From positions 898,678 to 962,677 of the forward strand of contig NZ_FNIF01000001.1 of NCBI RefSeq assembly GCF_900103825.1: 64,000 bases of DNA, written 5' to 3'. Positions 17,977 through 27,112 of the stretch are shown here, piece after piece; position 1 is the stretch's first letter, and each line of letters begins with the position of its first letter. A program made the position numbers and the translations under genes. The notes beneath the pieces are model-generated. The model did no database searches, had not been told where the DNA came from, and saw nothing but the letters and a program-made list of their open reading frames with translations. This stretch comes from Paenibacillus sp. yr247 (GTDB lineage Bacteria > Bacillota > Bacilli > Paenibacillales > NBRC-103111).

Positions 17977-19353
17977 ATGGGGGCAGCTGTGGTCAAAGGA
18001 TGGACAACTATGCTAGCCGGAGTCATGTTATTGGGTACCTTAGCAGGGTGTAGTGGAAATGGGAGCGGAAGCTCCGGCAATACAGCGACGCCGGTCGGGA
18101 GCACACCAGCGACTAGCGATAGCGGGAAGAGCACCGAGCCTCCCGCAAAACAAGTAACGCTTCAGATGATTGAAAGTTTAACGAGTCCAGAACGCACCAA
18201 ACTGCTTCAAGATGCCATAGCTCGGTTTCAGAAGGACAATCCAAACATCAAAGTAGAACTCATTTCTCCGCCGTTTGATCAAGCGGACAATAAAATCAGA
18301 ACGATGCTAGCCGCCAAGCAAGAACTCGACATACTCGAGGTTCGGGACCTGAACATTGCCGAGTACGTCAATAACGGTTATCTGGAGCCGTTGGATACAT
18401 ACGCATCAAGCTGGGCAGATAGTAAAACACTCTCTGGTACGTCCAAAGTTGTAGGTTCGAATAATGGCAAACTTTACTTTATCGCTAACGCCTTATATCA
18501 AAGACAAATGTTTTATCGAAAAGACTGGTTTGAAGCCAAGGGATTATCTGCACCGAAGACGTGGGAAGAGCTGGTCGATGCTGCCAAAAAGTTAACCGAT
18601 CCGAAGCAAAACCGGTACGGATTCTCATTCCGCGGAGGTCCGGGAGCAAGCGGTAACTTCGACCATATGATTTATGATTATAACGACAAAGTGATGAATC
18701 TCGACGATGCACCGTTTACGAAGGACAGCAAGACGGTGTACAGCACTGCTGAAGCTAAACAGGCGTTGGAACTGTATAAGAAGCTTTATAAAGAGGCGTC
18801 GCCGCCGGACTCCATCAACTGGGGATTCCAGGATCAGGTTCAAGCCTTTACCTCAGGAGTAACGGGAATTTTACTCCAGGATCCTGACGTCATTAATGTG
18901 CTTCAGGACAAAATGGACCCCAAAACGCTAGAGACTGCAGCTATGCCACTCGGACCTAACGGCAAATCGCTGGTCAGTACTGGGGCTGCAGGATGGGGCG
19001 TAACGGCGAATTCCAAAAATAAGAACGAAGCTTGGAAATTGATATCTTATCTCTCAAGTCCGAAAGAAAATACGGGATTTTCCAAACAAATCGGCACGAT
19101 CCCGATTCATACTTCGGCGACCTCTGATGCGTTCTTCCAAACAGGTCCTTATAAGACACTACTGGATATGACCGCCAAAGCGGATACCTTTGTCAACTTT
19201 ACACCGCCATTCAAATACCCAGGCAACGGGACCTGGGGAGAATTGAGCATGAAAGGTCAGCAATCTTATTTGCTGGATAAGAGATCATCTGACGACCTAC
19301 TGAAGGAATGGGATAAATTTTGGGTGGATCAGAAAGCGGGAATGAAAAAATAA
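17977..19353 (+). CDS. ABC transporter extracellular solute-binding lipoprotein (sugar family 1)
   Basis: This is a protein of about 458 residues with a lipobox (LGTLAGCSGN) after a hydrophobic signal, then a Gly/Ser/Thr-rich linker to about residue 55, then the family 1 binding fold: LLQDAIARFQKDNPNIKVEL, FYRKDWFEAKGLSAPKTWEE, WGVTANSKNKNEAWKLISYL. It is anchored outside the membrane and delivers ligand to the two permeases downstream. The start at 17977 is chosen for GGGGAGGG eight nt upstream; an ATG at 17944 is in frame but lacks a site. It is the first gene of a six-gene unit reaching 24301. The ligand is unknown. Confidence 0.93.
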   Translation: MGAAVVKGWTTMLAGVMLLGTLAGCSGNGSGSSGNTATPVGSTPATSDSGKSTEPPAKQVTLQMIESLTSPERTKLLQDAIARFQKDNPNIKVELISPPFDQADNKIRTMLAAKQELDILEVRDLNIAEYVNNGYLEPLDTYASSWADSKTLSGTSKVVGSNNGKLYFIANALYQRQMFYRKDWFEAKGLSAPKTWEELVDAAKKLTDPKQNRYGFSFRGGPGASGNFDHMIYDYNDKVMNLDDAPFTKDSKTVYSTAEAKQALELYKKLYKEASPPDSINWGFQDQVQAFTSGVTGILLQDPDVINVLQDKMDPKTLETAAMPLGPNGKSLVSTGAAGWGVTANSKNKNEAWKLISYLSSPKENTGFSKQIGTIPIHTSATSDAFFQTGPYKTLLDMTAKADTFVNFTPPFKYPGNGTWGELSMKGQQSYLLDKRSSDDLLKEWDKFWVDQKAGMKK

Positions 19354-19411
19354 GTTGGATGCGGCGGGCGCTCATCGCCTGCCGCTATTTTCTTACCGGG
19401 AGGTGTTAATC

Positions 19412-20293
19412 GTGAGTGCTCGGCAAAAATTCATTCTCTCCAGCTTACTGCCCGCATTGCTGCTTGTGGTCTTTTTTACGTACTATCCCTTCTTCAAGGG
19501 GGTGGTAATGGCTTTTCAAAATTACAAGCTGTTTAATCTGAAGCAGGTACACTTTGTTGGAATGCAAAACTTTGTCGATGCGTTTCGAGACCATCAATTT
19601 CTTGCCGCATTGAAAAACAGCGCCTATTGGGTATTTATCTCCTTGATCATGCAATTTATGTTGGGGTTTATCTTGGCGCTGTTTCTGAACAAGAAATTCT
19701 GGGGACGAGGCGTGTACCAAGGCTTTATTTTTTATCCGTGGGCTTTATCAGGCTTCCTGATCGGTCTTATTTGGAAATGGTTATTTAACTCTCAAATCGG
19801 TGTCATCAACGATCTCTTATTGCGTTTAGGCATTATTGAAGATCGGATTGGTTTCTTATCAGATCCGAAATGGGCGATGTCCTCCGTCATCATCGCTAAT
19901 GTATGGTATGGAATAGCCTTCTTTACCATTATGCTGCTGGCTGCGCTGCAATCTATTCCCTCAGAGCTGTACGAAGCAGCGAGCATAGACGGTGCAAACG
20001 GTTATCGCAAGCTGCTCTATGTAACGATTCCGTACATTATGCCAACAATTATAGCCACAACGCTGCTGCGGGTCATTTGGATCTTCAACGATCCAACGCT
20101 CATTTACGGTATGACGAATGGCGGCCCTGGAGGGGCTACGCATATTTTGTCCTCCTTCATGCTCAACAAAATTATATATGATGGAGATTATGGGTCTGCA
20201 TCGGCGGTTGGCGTCATCATGATCGTCATGTTGTTTTTGTACACCTTGTTTTATTTGATGGTAACTAAGTCCGAGAAGGTAGGTGACTTCTAA
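19412..20293 (+). CDS. ABC transporter permease (MalF/UgpA type)
   Basis: This is a protein of about 293 residues with six membrane helices. The EAA loop that docks the ATPase is visible as LYEAASIDGANGYRKLLYVT IP near residue 190. The GTG at 19412 has GGGAGGTG seven nt upstream. It follows the binding protein by 58 nt and its stop directly precedes the ATG of the second permease, so the two are co-translated. No ATPase gene is in the operon. Family practice in Firmicutes is to use a shared MsmX-like ATPase encoded elsewhere. Confidence 0.92.
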   Translation: MSARQKFILSSLLPALLLVVFFTYYPFFKGVVMAFQNYKLFNLKQVHFVGMQNFVDAFRDHQFLAALKNSAYWVFISLIMQFMLGFILALFLNKKFWGRGVYQGFIFYPWALSGFLIGLIWKWLFNSQIGVINDLLLRLGIIEDRIGFLSDPKWAMSSVIIANVWYGIAFFTIMLLAALQSIPSELYEAASIDGANGYRKLLYVTIPYIMPTIIATTLLRVIWIFNDPTLIYGMTNGGPGGATHILSSFMLNKIIYDGDYGSASAVGVIMIVMLFLYTLFYLMVTKSEKVGDF

Positions 20294-21124
20294 ATGAAAC
20301 GAAATTACGGGTATCGAATCATGAAGGTTGCCTTTCTTTCCTTTTACTTAGTCATTATGGTGTTTCCGTTATATTGGATTGTCATCACCTCGTTAAAGCC
20401 GCAAAAGGAAATTTTCAGTTATCCCGTTCATTACTGGCCTGAGCAATTCACGCTGCAAAATTACGTTAACATTTTCAAAGTGTCCAAGTTTAATGTGTAT
20501 ATTGCCAACAGCCTTCTCGTTTCGATTTCTTCGGCGCTGATCGTAATCGTGATCGCCATTTGCAGCGCATATGTACTTGCGCGATTTCGGTTTCGCGGTC
20601 ACAAACAAATCATGCTCGGTTTCTTTGTAACGCAGATGCTTCCAGGCTTCATCGCTCTTGCTCCGCTTTATATGATGATGTCAAACATGCATCTGCTTAA
20701 TCATCGAATTTCATTGATCCTCATGTATACCGTTATTTTAATACCTTTCTCCACGATTATGCTGCGAGGCTTTTTTCAGCGAATTCCATCCAATTTGGAG
20801 GAGGCGGCGATGATCGACGGTTGTTCTCAGTGGTCCGCGCTGATACGAGTCATCATCCCCATCATGCTGCCAGGCATTTCCTCTATGTTCATTTTTGCCT
20901 TCGTCCAGAACTGGAACGAGCTATTCTTGGCCGTCATGTTTATCGACAACGAATCGTTAAAGACGCTGCCGGTGGCGATGAATTCTTTTATCCTCAAGTT
21001 TAATGTTGATTGGGGCTCCATGTCCGCCGGAACTGTGCTGTCCGTACTCCCGACTATCATTTTGTTTGCCCTTGCACAGCGATTTATTGTGGAGGGATTA
21101 ACCCAAGGGGCGGTGAAAGGGTAA
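20294..21124 (+). CDS. ABC transporter permease (MalG/UgpE type)
   Basis: This is a 276-residue inner-membrane permease with six helices. The N-terminal marks are FPLYWIVITSLKP and the EAA loop is LEEAAMIDGCSQWSALIRVI near residue 175. It pairs with the upstream permease to form the importer channel. The stop overlaps the start of the PLP-enzyme gene by one base (TAATG), which is strong evidence of translational coupling and of a shared pathway. Confidence 0.93.
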   Translation: MKRNYGYRIMKVAFLSFYLVIMVFPLYWIVITSLKPQKEIFSYPVHYWPEQFTLQNYVNIFKVSKFNVYIANSLLVSISSALIVIVIAICSAYVLARFRFRGHKQIMLGFFVTQMLPGFIALAPLYMMMSNMHLLNHRISLILMYTVILIPFSTIMLRGFFQRIPSNLEEAAMIDGCSQWSALIRVIIPIMLPGISSMFIFAFVQNWNELFLAVMFIDNESLKTLPVAMNSFILKFNVDWGSMSAGTVLSVLPTIILFALAQRFIVEGLTQGAVKG

Positions 21125-22332
21125 TGAGCGCAAAGGAGAAGATTTACTCCATAGTGGCGCATGATGCGCACGATGATCGCCATCATGGCTCCATCAATGT
21201 TCCCATCTATCAGACGAGTTTGTTCTCGTTCGATACGTATGAGCAATTCAACTTGGCAAGGCTGGAAGAGCAAGAAAACTTTGTGTATTCCAGAGGCAAT
21301 AATCCTACAGTGCGGTACCTGGAGGACAAGCTTGCACAGCTGGAGCATGGGGAAAGGGCCAAGTGCTTTTCATCCGGAATGGCTGCGATTTCGGCTGCGA
21401 TTATGTCGATAGTTAAACAGGGTGACCATGTGATTTGCACGCATCAAGCGTACGGACCGACACGGGAATTTCTAGGCGTCTACTTGCAAAAGTTCGGGAT
21501 CGAAACAACCTTTGTCGACGGCAGCTCATTGGAAAATTGGAAAAGTGCAGTTCGTCCGAATACCAAATTACTGTATTTGGAGAGCCCGACAAGTATGATG
21601 TTTCAGCTGCAGGACATCCGAGGTTGTGCAGAGTTAGCTCTAAGCATAGGAGCGGAAACGATCCTCGACAACTCTTGGGCGACACCTTGTTATCAAAATC
21701 CGCTCACAATGGGTGTCGGTCTCGTCGTCCATTCGATTACGAAGTACATTTCCGGGCATAGCGATTGCGTAGGGGGCGTCGTTGTCGGCTCCAAACGATT
21801 AATGGACCCGCTCATGTCGACCGAATACATGTTGTTCGGCGGCATCATGACGCCACAGACAGCGGGATTGGTAACGCGAGGACTGCGTACGCTGCCGCTT
21901 CGGATGCAGCGGCATGAAATGAGTGGACTAAAGGTCGCCGAATATTTATGCGGGCAATATTTTGTCGTCAAGGTCAACCATCCAGGGTTAACGAACCACC
22001 CTCAGCATGAAATGGCTCGCACTCAGATGTCCGGGTACGGCAGTTTATTTTCGTTCGAATCCAATGTACCGGTTGTCAAATTAAGGGCCTGGGCGGACCG
22101 TCTGCAATATTTCCGGATTGGAGCCAGCTGGGGCGGATTTGAAAGTTTAATCAATGTAAATGCCTTAAACAACAGTGATCAGCGATCTTGTTCTCTTGTT
22201 CGACTCTATATCGGTACAGAGGACCCGGATGATTTAATTCGGGATCTGGATGAAGCATGGCGATGTGTTGCAATTAGCCCTTCTGAGGGGGAGCTATATG
22301 AGCAGAATCCGAGTTTCAACCAGAACGGATGA
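21124..22332 (+). CDS. PLP-dependent Cys/Met metabolism enzyme (cystathionine gamma-lyase/synthase family)
   Basis: This is a 402-residue fold-type-I enzyme. The PLP lysine is Lys207 in HSITKYISGHSDCVGG. Other marks are YSRGNNPTVRYLEDKLAQLE, SGMAAISAAIMS and LYLESPTSMMF. Family members eliminate or replace a group at the beta or gamma carbon of an amino acid (often sulfur or a halogen). It is encoded inside a transporter operon rather than with met/cys genes, so it probably acts on the imported compound. It overlaps the permease stop by one base and the regulator start by 35 bases. The exact reaction cannot be told; cystathionine gamma-lyase, methionine gamma-lyase and O-succinylhomoserine sulfhydrylase are alternatives. 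Confidence 0.9.
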   Translation: MSAKEKIYSIVAHDAHDDRHHGSINVPIYQTSLFSFDTYEQFNLARLEEQENFVYSRGNNPTVRYLEDKLAQLEHGERAKCFSSGMAAISAAIMSIVKQGDHVICTHQAYGPTREFLGVYLQKFGIETTFVDGSSLENWKSAVRPNTKLLYLESPTSMMFQLQDIRGCAELALSIGAETILDNSWATPCYQNPLTMGVGLVVHSITKYISGHSDCVGGVVVGSKRLMDPLMSTEYMLFGGIMTPQTAGLVTRGLRTLPLRMQRHEMSGLKVAEYLCGQYFVVKVNHPGLTNHPQHEMARTQMSGYGSLFSFESNVPVVKLRAWADRLQYFRIGASWGGFESLINVNALNNSDQRSCSLVRLYIGTEDPDDLIRDLDEAWRCVAISPSEGELYEQNPSFNQNG

Positions 22333-23485
22333 ACGACAACCGCTGTATTTGCAAATTCAAGAGCATTTTAAGCAGATGATACATGCAGGCTATATGGAGG
22401 AAAACAGTAAATTCCCAACGGAGAAGCAGCTGATGGAGCAATTCGGCGTCAGTCGAATGACGGTATCCAATGCGCTTACCCAGCTGGCGAAAGACGGATG
22501 GATTTACCGGATTCCAGGGAGAGGCAGCTTCGTTAGCTCCGAATTTCGCGTGAAAGAAGATGAAATTCCGGAGAATAAACAGCTTGACGTTATGCATGTA
22601 AAAGCTCATGGCGAGCGCTCTTCCTCCCGCAAACTAATTGGTTTCGTTCTGCCCTTATTGGAGGATTTCTTTGCAATTCGACTAATAAGGGGAATCTATT
22701 CAGCTCTGGAGGACTCCGATTATTATGTGTCGATTGTTCTAACCCACAATAGCAAGGAGAGGGAAAAGGAAGCGATTCAGGAGCTGATTAAGAGCGGGGC
22801 CGTGGGACTTATTATTTTTCCAATTGATGCGGAAACGTACAACGAAGAAATCTTGGTATTGAAACTGCGGCAATTTCCGTTCGTGCTCATTGATCGCTAC
22901 TTGCCAGGTTTTGAAACTCATTGTGTCTGTTCTGATAACTGGATGAGTGCTCAATTGGCGGTCAACCACCTGTGGGAGCTAGGACATAGGGACATCGCGA
23001 TTTGTTCAGATATTCCGATCAACACGGTGACCGTCGACGAGCGGATTCGCGGATATATGGAAGCACTGAAACAAAAAGGTTCGATGATTAACCCGGCGTT
23101 GATTGTGACTGATTTTCATGCGGCAGATATGATCCCTACCGATAGGCACCCGTTATATCACTACATCAAGAACCGCACAGCGACCGCGTACATTACATTG
23201 AATTTGAAGTTGGGCATGTATGTAGCCGGTATTGTTAAAAATTTAGGTATTCATGTACCGCGCGACCTCTCTATTATTACGTACGACAATCCTTCGTTAG
23301 AGCTTGATGGTAAACCTGCATTCACCCATATTGACCAGTTCGAGGAGGAAATTGGGACAAAATCAGCTGAACTTCTTCTTAAGCTGCTAAGGAACCAGGA
23401 GAGGTTGACCGAGCCCAATAAATTGATCGTAAAGTCGGCCTTAGTGTTAGGGGAATCCACTGGAGCAATATCGGCAAAAGAATAA
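22298..23485 (+). CDS. GntR-type HTH with LacI-like sensor domain (AraR-like regulator)
   Basis: This is a protein of about 395 residues. Residues 8-75 are a GntR winged helix (LYLQIQEHFKQMIHAGYM, FPTEKQLMEQFGVSRMTVSN). From about residue 105 a periplasmic-binding-protein fold of the LacI/GalR type follows (IGFVLPLLEDFFAIRLIRGI, LGHRDIAICSDIP, YITLNLKLGMYVAGIVKNLG). This hybrid layout is that of AraR-like repressors that sense a sugar-like ligand. The ATG at 22298 follows GAGGGGGAGC within the PLP gene, so the regulator is encoded inside its likely target operon. Confidence 0.9.
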   Translation: MSRIRVSTRTDERQPLYLQIQEHFKQMIHAGYMEENSKFPTEKQLMEQFGVSRMTVSNALTQLAKDGWIYRIPGRGSFVSSEFRVKEDEIPENKQLDVMHVKAHGERSSSRKLIGFVLPLLEDFFAIRLIRGIYSALEDSDYYVSIVLTHNSKEREKEAIQELIKSGAVGLIIFPIDAETYNEEILVLKLRQFPFVLIDRYLPGFETHCVCSDNWMSAQLAVNHLWELGHRDIAICSDIPINTVTVDERIRGYMEALKQKGSMINPALIVTDFHAADMIPTDRHPLYHYIKNRTATAYITLNLKLGMYVAGIVKNLGIHVPRDLSIITYDNPSLELDGKPAFTHIDQFEEEIGTKSAELLLKLLRNQERLTEPNKLIVKSALVLGESTGAISAKE

Positions 23486-23515
23486 TCATTTGCATAGACA
23501 AGGAGGATGTATACC

Positions 23516-24301
23516 ATGAATCCTTTTTCCAGTCCAGGAGAATTTACGGAGCTCGATCGGTTTATGTTTGAGTCATGGGGCTATATTATTATTCCAAACG
23601 TACTCTCAGAAGAGGAAGTGAATGAATGCCTAGAGGCATCCATCCGCTTACATGAGTCAGCCGGCACAAGTGGTTGGGCGCAGGTGGGAAAAGGCTATGA
23701 AACGGAATTGGCCTTAGAGCGATTGATCGATCATCCGGCAGTATTGCCTAAAGTCAGGGCGCTTTACGGAGATCGATTCATTTTACAGTCCGCATGGTGT
23801 ACCAAACAGCCGGCCTTCGGCGGGATGGGAGGTTGGCATCAGGACGGATCAGGTGCGTACAACTTTAATAAACTCGGCTATCCGATCCCATTGATTCAAT
23901 TGCGAGCTTCCTTCTTATTGACAGATCAGTCCGTTCCTAGAACCGGAAATATGGAACTGATCCCAGGAAGCCATAGAAGCCAAGTTCAGCTTCCGGATGC
24001 GATTCGAACAGCCAAGGATAACGTTCCGATCGGTCATGTGATCTGTGCACCGGCGGGATCGGTGTTATTTTTTCATAATGCCGTTTGGCACCGGACATTC
24101 GCGCATGATGGTAATTACGACCGTTATACGATGCACTATATTTATAGTCCACCATGGGTTCGATGTTCAGATCGTTTCGAGAATAATAAAGAGTTCCTAG
24201 AACGTACAACTCCTACTCGCCGCTATCTCATGGGACAATTTTCAAGACCGGACGCGCCCTTCGGAGCAAGTTATCCTGCCGAATTCGTGAATGAAAATTA
24301 A
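23516..24301 (+). CDS. Phytanoyl-CoA dioxygenase (PhyH) family protein
   Basis: This is a 261-residue Fe(II)/2-oxoglutarate oxygenase-like protein. The iron triad is represented by His and Asp in GGWHQDGSGAYNF and by a distal His in NAVWHRTFAHDG, with Arg in YDRYTMHYIY for 2-oxoglutarate. Also visible are GNMELIPGSHRSQ and PAGSVLFFHNA. Bacterial relatives hydroxylate small amines, phosphonates or ectoine. It is the last gene of the importer unit, after an AAGGAGG site (ATG 23516, not the overlapping ATG at 23507). Together with the PLP enzyme it suggests oxidative breakdown of an imported amino compound. Confidence 0.88.
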   Translation: MNPFSSPGEFTELDRFMFESWGYIIIPNVLSEEEVNECLEASIRLHESAGTSGWAQVGKGYETELALERLIDHPAVLPKVRALYGDRFILQSAWCTKQPAFGGMGGWHQDGSGAYNFNKLGYPIPLIQLRASFLLTDQSVPRTGNMELIPGSHRSQVQLPDAIRTAKDNVPIGHVICAPAGSVLFFHNAVWHRTFAHDGNYDRYTMHYIYSPPWVRCSDRFENNKEFLERTTPTRRYLMGQFSRPDAPFGASYPAEFVNEN

Positions 24302-24328
24302 ATAGTGCTCATTCGGCGAGAACCTATT

Positions 24329-24463
24329 ATGACACTAACACATAGACCTCCTGGAGATTGTCCTCCTACTTGGTATAATCAGCCTTTCGTAGGACGTTAT
24401 AAAAAGCATTGTTTATATCAACCAACAGGAGCAGAGTGCGAAAACATTTATAATACGTATTAA
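24329..24463 (+). CDS. Small Cys- and Pro-rich protein (44 aa), hypothetical
   Basis: An ATG 27 nt after the PhyH stop opens a 44-codon frame reading THRPPGDCPPTWYNQPFVGR, then KKHCLYQPTGAECENIYNTY. It has three cysteines, several aromatics and no membrane segment, which looks more like a real small protein than chance. Its ribosome binding site is weak (GAGAAC). A terminator follows at 24481. I do not recognise a family. Confidence 0.4.
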   Translation: MTLTHRPPGDCPPTWYNQPFVGRYKKHCLYQPTGAECENIYNTY

Positions 24464-24480
24464 AACAAATGTGAACATTT

Positions 24481-24503
24481 CGGAGCCGAAAGGCTCCTTT
24501 TCC
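24481..24503 (+). terminator. Rho-independent terminator
   Basis: A CGGAGCC-GAAA-GGCTCC hairpin followed by TTTTCC ends the ABC/PLP/PhyH unit. Confidence 0.7.
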
Positions 24504-24561
24504 TATTTCGTATAATCTGTTATTCTAATCGGTATACACTTGTTTAAAGGAGAAAATATGA

Positions 24562-25059
24562 ATGTCGGAATCGAATCGAGCTTTTAGCCAAACGCTTGTA
24601 AAATCTTTAGTAGGCGAACGAGGACATATTCCCATAGCTCGTGCGTTGCCGGATATTACTGTTGAGATAGCAGGCAAACGCATGGAGGGTGTACCCTTTA
24701 CGATCTACCAGTTATTGAAACATATGAGCTATTGGCAGAACTTTTTGTTAACCTACTTGGATGGAGGCAAACCTCAATTACCTTCAAGTGTCGCGGAAAG
24801 CTGGCCGAGTGAGGGCGAACCTGGAAGTGAAGCCGAATGGCAGTTGGTGATCAAACAATTTCTACTAGGAATTGATAAGGCCATTAGCTATGCAGAAAGT
24901 ATGCAGCTTGATGAAACCTTAATCCATTTTCCAACGGAAACAAAAGCGGGCATTTTGCGCAATATTGCTTCCCATAATTCGTACCATCTTGGAGAAATTA
25001 TTCTGCTTCGCCGTCTGTTCGGCGCTTGGCCACCTCCCGGTGGAGGCTATCCCGCATAG
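24562..25059 (+). CDS. DinB/YfiT-like four-helix-bundle protein
   Basis: This is a 165-residue protein. The motif positions expected for the DinB metal site are present: His in YQLLKHMSYWQNFLL, and a C-terminal pair in NIASHNSYHLGEIILLRRLF. These Bacillales proteins bind a divalent metal, and some transfer bacillithiol to electrophiles; most are uncharacterised. AAAGGAG precedes the ATG. It is a single gene bounded by terminators on both sides. Confidence 0.88.
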   Translation: MSESNRAFSQTLVKSLVGERGHIPIARALPDITVEIAGKRMEGVPFTIYQLLKHMSYWQNFLLTYLDGGKPQLPSSVAESWPSEGEPGSEAEWQLVIKQFLLGIDKAISYAESMQLDETLIHFPTETKAGILRNIASHNSYHLGEIILLRRLFGAWPPPGGGYPA

Positions 25060-25100
25060 AAGATAGACAACTGTTTCTAGGAATTCTATAAACAACGAAG

Positions 25101-25142
25101 AACGGCTCTTTCGCAAACGATGCGAACAGAGCCGTTTTTTTA
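25101..25142 (+). terminator. Rho-independent terminator after the DinB gene
   Basis: AACGGCTCTTTCGCA and TGCGAACAGAGCCGTT pair, followed by TTTTTT. Confidence 0.8.
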
Positions 25143-25333
25143 AAAAAATTTTCTATGAAAGCTAATCCTCCGCCACTGGAATAGCTATATTTTATGCCAC
25201 TATACCTTGTATTATAGAGGTGTTATAGATTAGAAGAAAATTTTCTGAACTTGGGTAGATTGTCTCGATCCCTTCTGTCTGTAGAGGAATATTTTAACAT
25301 AGAGGAAGGCATGTACGGGAGGAGGAATCTTAC

Positions 25334-25990
25334 ATGCGTCTGATTGCTAATAAATGGTCGAAATTCGCTGTCCTATTACGGCATGCTGGCGTTGCCAAGC
25401 ATATTCCTGACATGCGCCGCTTTAGCGCTTCGAACCTTCAGGTAATGCTGCGCCAATATTTATTTGTCGTGGCAAAGCCGATCATTGGAACCGGGGGAAG
25501 CGGCGTAGTGAAAATCCAAAAAACAAGCAACGGTTACTTGCTGCACAACTCCGAGACGAAAAGAACGTTCCGCACTTGGAAAGGGTTATTTTCCGCGTTA
25601 AACCGTATACGTCAGAACCGTCCATTTATGCTGCAGCAGGGCATTCACTTAGCCACCATCGACGGAAGGCCAGTGGATTATCGCGTCAAACTAGCAAAAG
25701 CAGGTCGGTCTTGGATAATCCGAGCAGTTGTTGGCCGATTGGCGCGACCGGGGCTGTTCGTCACCAACCTTTGCAGAGGAGGCACGCTGCTTGGTGGGAC
25801 ATATGCGCTGCGGCGTACATTCCCTGTTTCGCAGGTCAAATCCAAAATCGATACGATGTGCGGAGTCGCCCGTACGTGTACGAGGCTGCTAGAGTCACGC
25901 TATCCTGGCATCGGAATGCTCGGTTACGATTTCGGTATCGACAAACAGGGAAACGTGTGGATTTTTGAAGTAAATACGAAGCCTCATTAG
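25334..25990 (+). CDS. YheC/YheD-type ATP-grasp protein (spore coat-associated)
   Basis: This is a 218-residue ATP-grasp protein with KPIIGTGGSGVVKIQ (nucleotide loop), DYRVKLAKAGRSWIIRAVVG and the metal-binding end FGIDKQGNVWIFEVNTKPH. The YheC/D family is annotated as endospore coat-associated in Bacillus and has many paralogues in Paenibacillaceae. A short version like this lacks the N-terminal half of YheD. GGGAGGAGGAAT precedes the ATG. Its ligation substrate is not known. Confidence 0.85.
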   Translation: MRLIANKWSKFAVLLRHAGVAKHIPDMRRFSASNLQVMLRQYLFVVAKPIIGTGGSGVVKIQKTSNGYLLHNSETKRTFRTWKGLFSALNRIRQNRPFMLQQGIHLATIDGRPVDYRVKLAKAGRSWIIRAVVGRLARPGLFVTNLCRGGTLLGGTYALRRTFPVSQVKSKIDTMCGVARTCTRLLESRYPGIGMLGYDFGIDKQGNVWIFEVNTKPH

Positions 25991-26146
25991 AGAGACGACT
26001 TCGTCGTATCCACAAACAGAATTATAAATATTTCATACTTTTCTACGTCAGTAGAATAGTTCTAATACTAAAAGTTCTAATACTAAAGCGACTTTATTTA
26101 AAATGGATAACAATCCCTATATGGGAAATCCTATTCTTAGGAAGGG

Positions 26147-26308
26147 GTGGGCAAAATACAGATTGAGAAAAATAACTTAGTGAAATCAAATAAACCAGAA
26201 GCTGATACGATGCTGGAAAACGACGGCAATGAGGATTACGATCTGATGCGCGATTATGCCAACCAGCTCAATGGGGAAATAGAAGAAGGTGAATTTAGAG
26301 AAGATTGA
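26147..26308 (+). CDS. Small acidic protein (53 aa), hypothetical
   Basis: The frame from a GTG at 26147 reads AGKIQIEKNN-like basic residues first, then a strongly acidic tail with NDGNEDYDLMRDYANQL and EIEEGEFRED. The AGGAAGGGG is very close to the GTG, so a start at the GTG at 26180 is also possible. It is followed by a terminator. The composition is like that of small spore-former proteins of unknown function. Confidence 0.4.
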   Translation: MGKIQIEKNNLVKSNKPEADTMLENDGNEDYDLMRDYANQLNGEIEEGEFRED

Positions 26309-26342
26309 TAATACAACAATTTATAGAATGTCTAGAAACTTG

Positions 26343-26380
26343 AACCCATGGCCCGATTGGCAAGTGGGTTCCTTTTTTTG
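26343..26380 (+). terminator. Rho-independent terminator
   Basis: GAACCCATGG.. and ..AAGTGGGTTC pair, followed by a seven-T run. Confidence 0.7.
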
Positions 26381-26582
26381 TTATGCAATTAGAAATACAC
26401 AGTTTATTGTATACCAATCGGTTCGTACATTTTGTCCTCTTGTACGAAACAAAAAATCGAAATAACTACATCAGTTTGAAATGAAATTTCACATATTTGT
26501 CACAATTTTAACGACAAATATTTACAACCTTTTACAAACAATTTGTTTTATAATTTACCTACCATATTGAAACAGAATTGAT

Positions 26583-26801
26583 GTGATAGATAAAATGGAA
26601 CTATTACTAGAAGAAATAATCGAAGCATTGCGCTTTGAAATGATAGAAAAAGCATTTTTACATGGAAGTCTTACTGATGAAAAAGTAGTAGCAATAAGTC
26701 AAAAATTAGACGACTATATTATTTTGTATCAAAGGCAAAAAATGAGATTACTTTCACGAGTATCAAGTAATCAGCATTTATCTTTAGTCGTCTCCTTGTA
26801 A
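26583..26801 (+). CDS. Spo0E-like aspartyl-phosphate phosphatase
   Basis: This is a 72-residue two-helix protein. The second helix carries SLTDEKVVAISQKLDDYIIL, the conserved S..LD..I signature of Spo0E-family phosphatases, which dephosphorylate Spo0A~P and delay sporulation. The first helix is unusually acidic (ELLLEEIIEALRFEMIEKAF). The GTG at 26583 or the ATG at 26595 could be the start. The ~200 bases upstream are very AT-rich and probably hold the promoter. The gene is alone. Confidence 0.8.
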   Translation: MIDKMELLLEEIIEALRFEMIEKAFLHGSLTDEKVVAISQKLDDYIILYQRQKMRLLSRVSSNQHLSLVVSL

Positions 26802-26966
26802 AACAAGAATCTAGATGTTTAATTACTGTAATTTCCCTTGCCATATAAAGAAAACAAAAGAGGCCATCTCGGCGTTCTTTTAACTAATATCCAATATTGA
26901 ATTGCTCTAGGGGCTGCTTCAATGTTTGGAGTGTTACAGCTGCTGCAGGCTTCTTACATATCATTC

Positions 26967-27003
26967 AACATGACGGCAATTTCCGTCATGTTGTTTTTTT
27001 TAT
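26967..27003 (+). terminator. Rho-independent terminator
   Basis: ACATGACGG-CAATTT-CCGTCATGT is followed by eight T's. Confidence 0.8.
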
Positions 27004-27112
27004 CCTTAGAAATAAGAACGTATAACATTACCATTTCTTCGGATCATTAAGGATACTATTGTATATATCGCATGGGCTGAACCATAAAAAATAATAATAC
27101 GAGGTGATTGTA

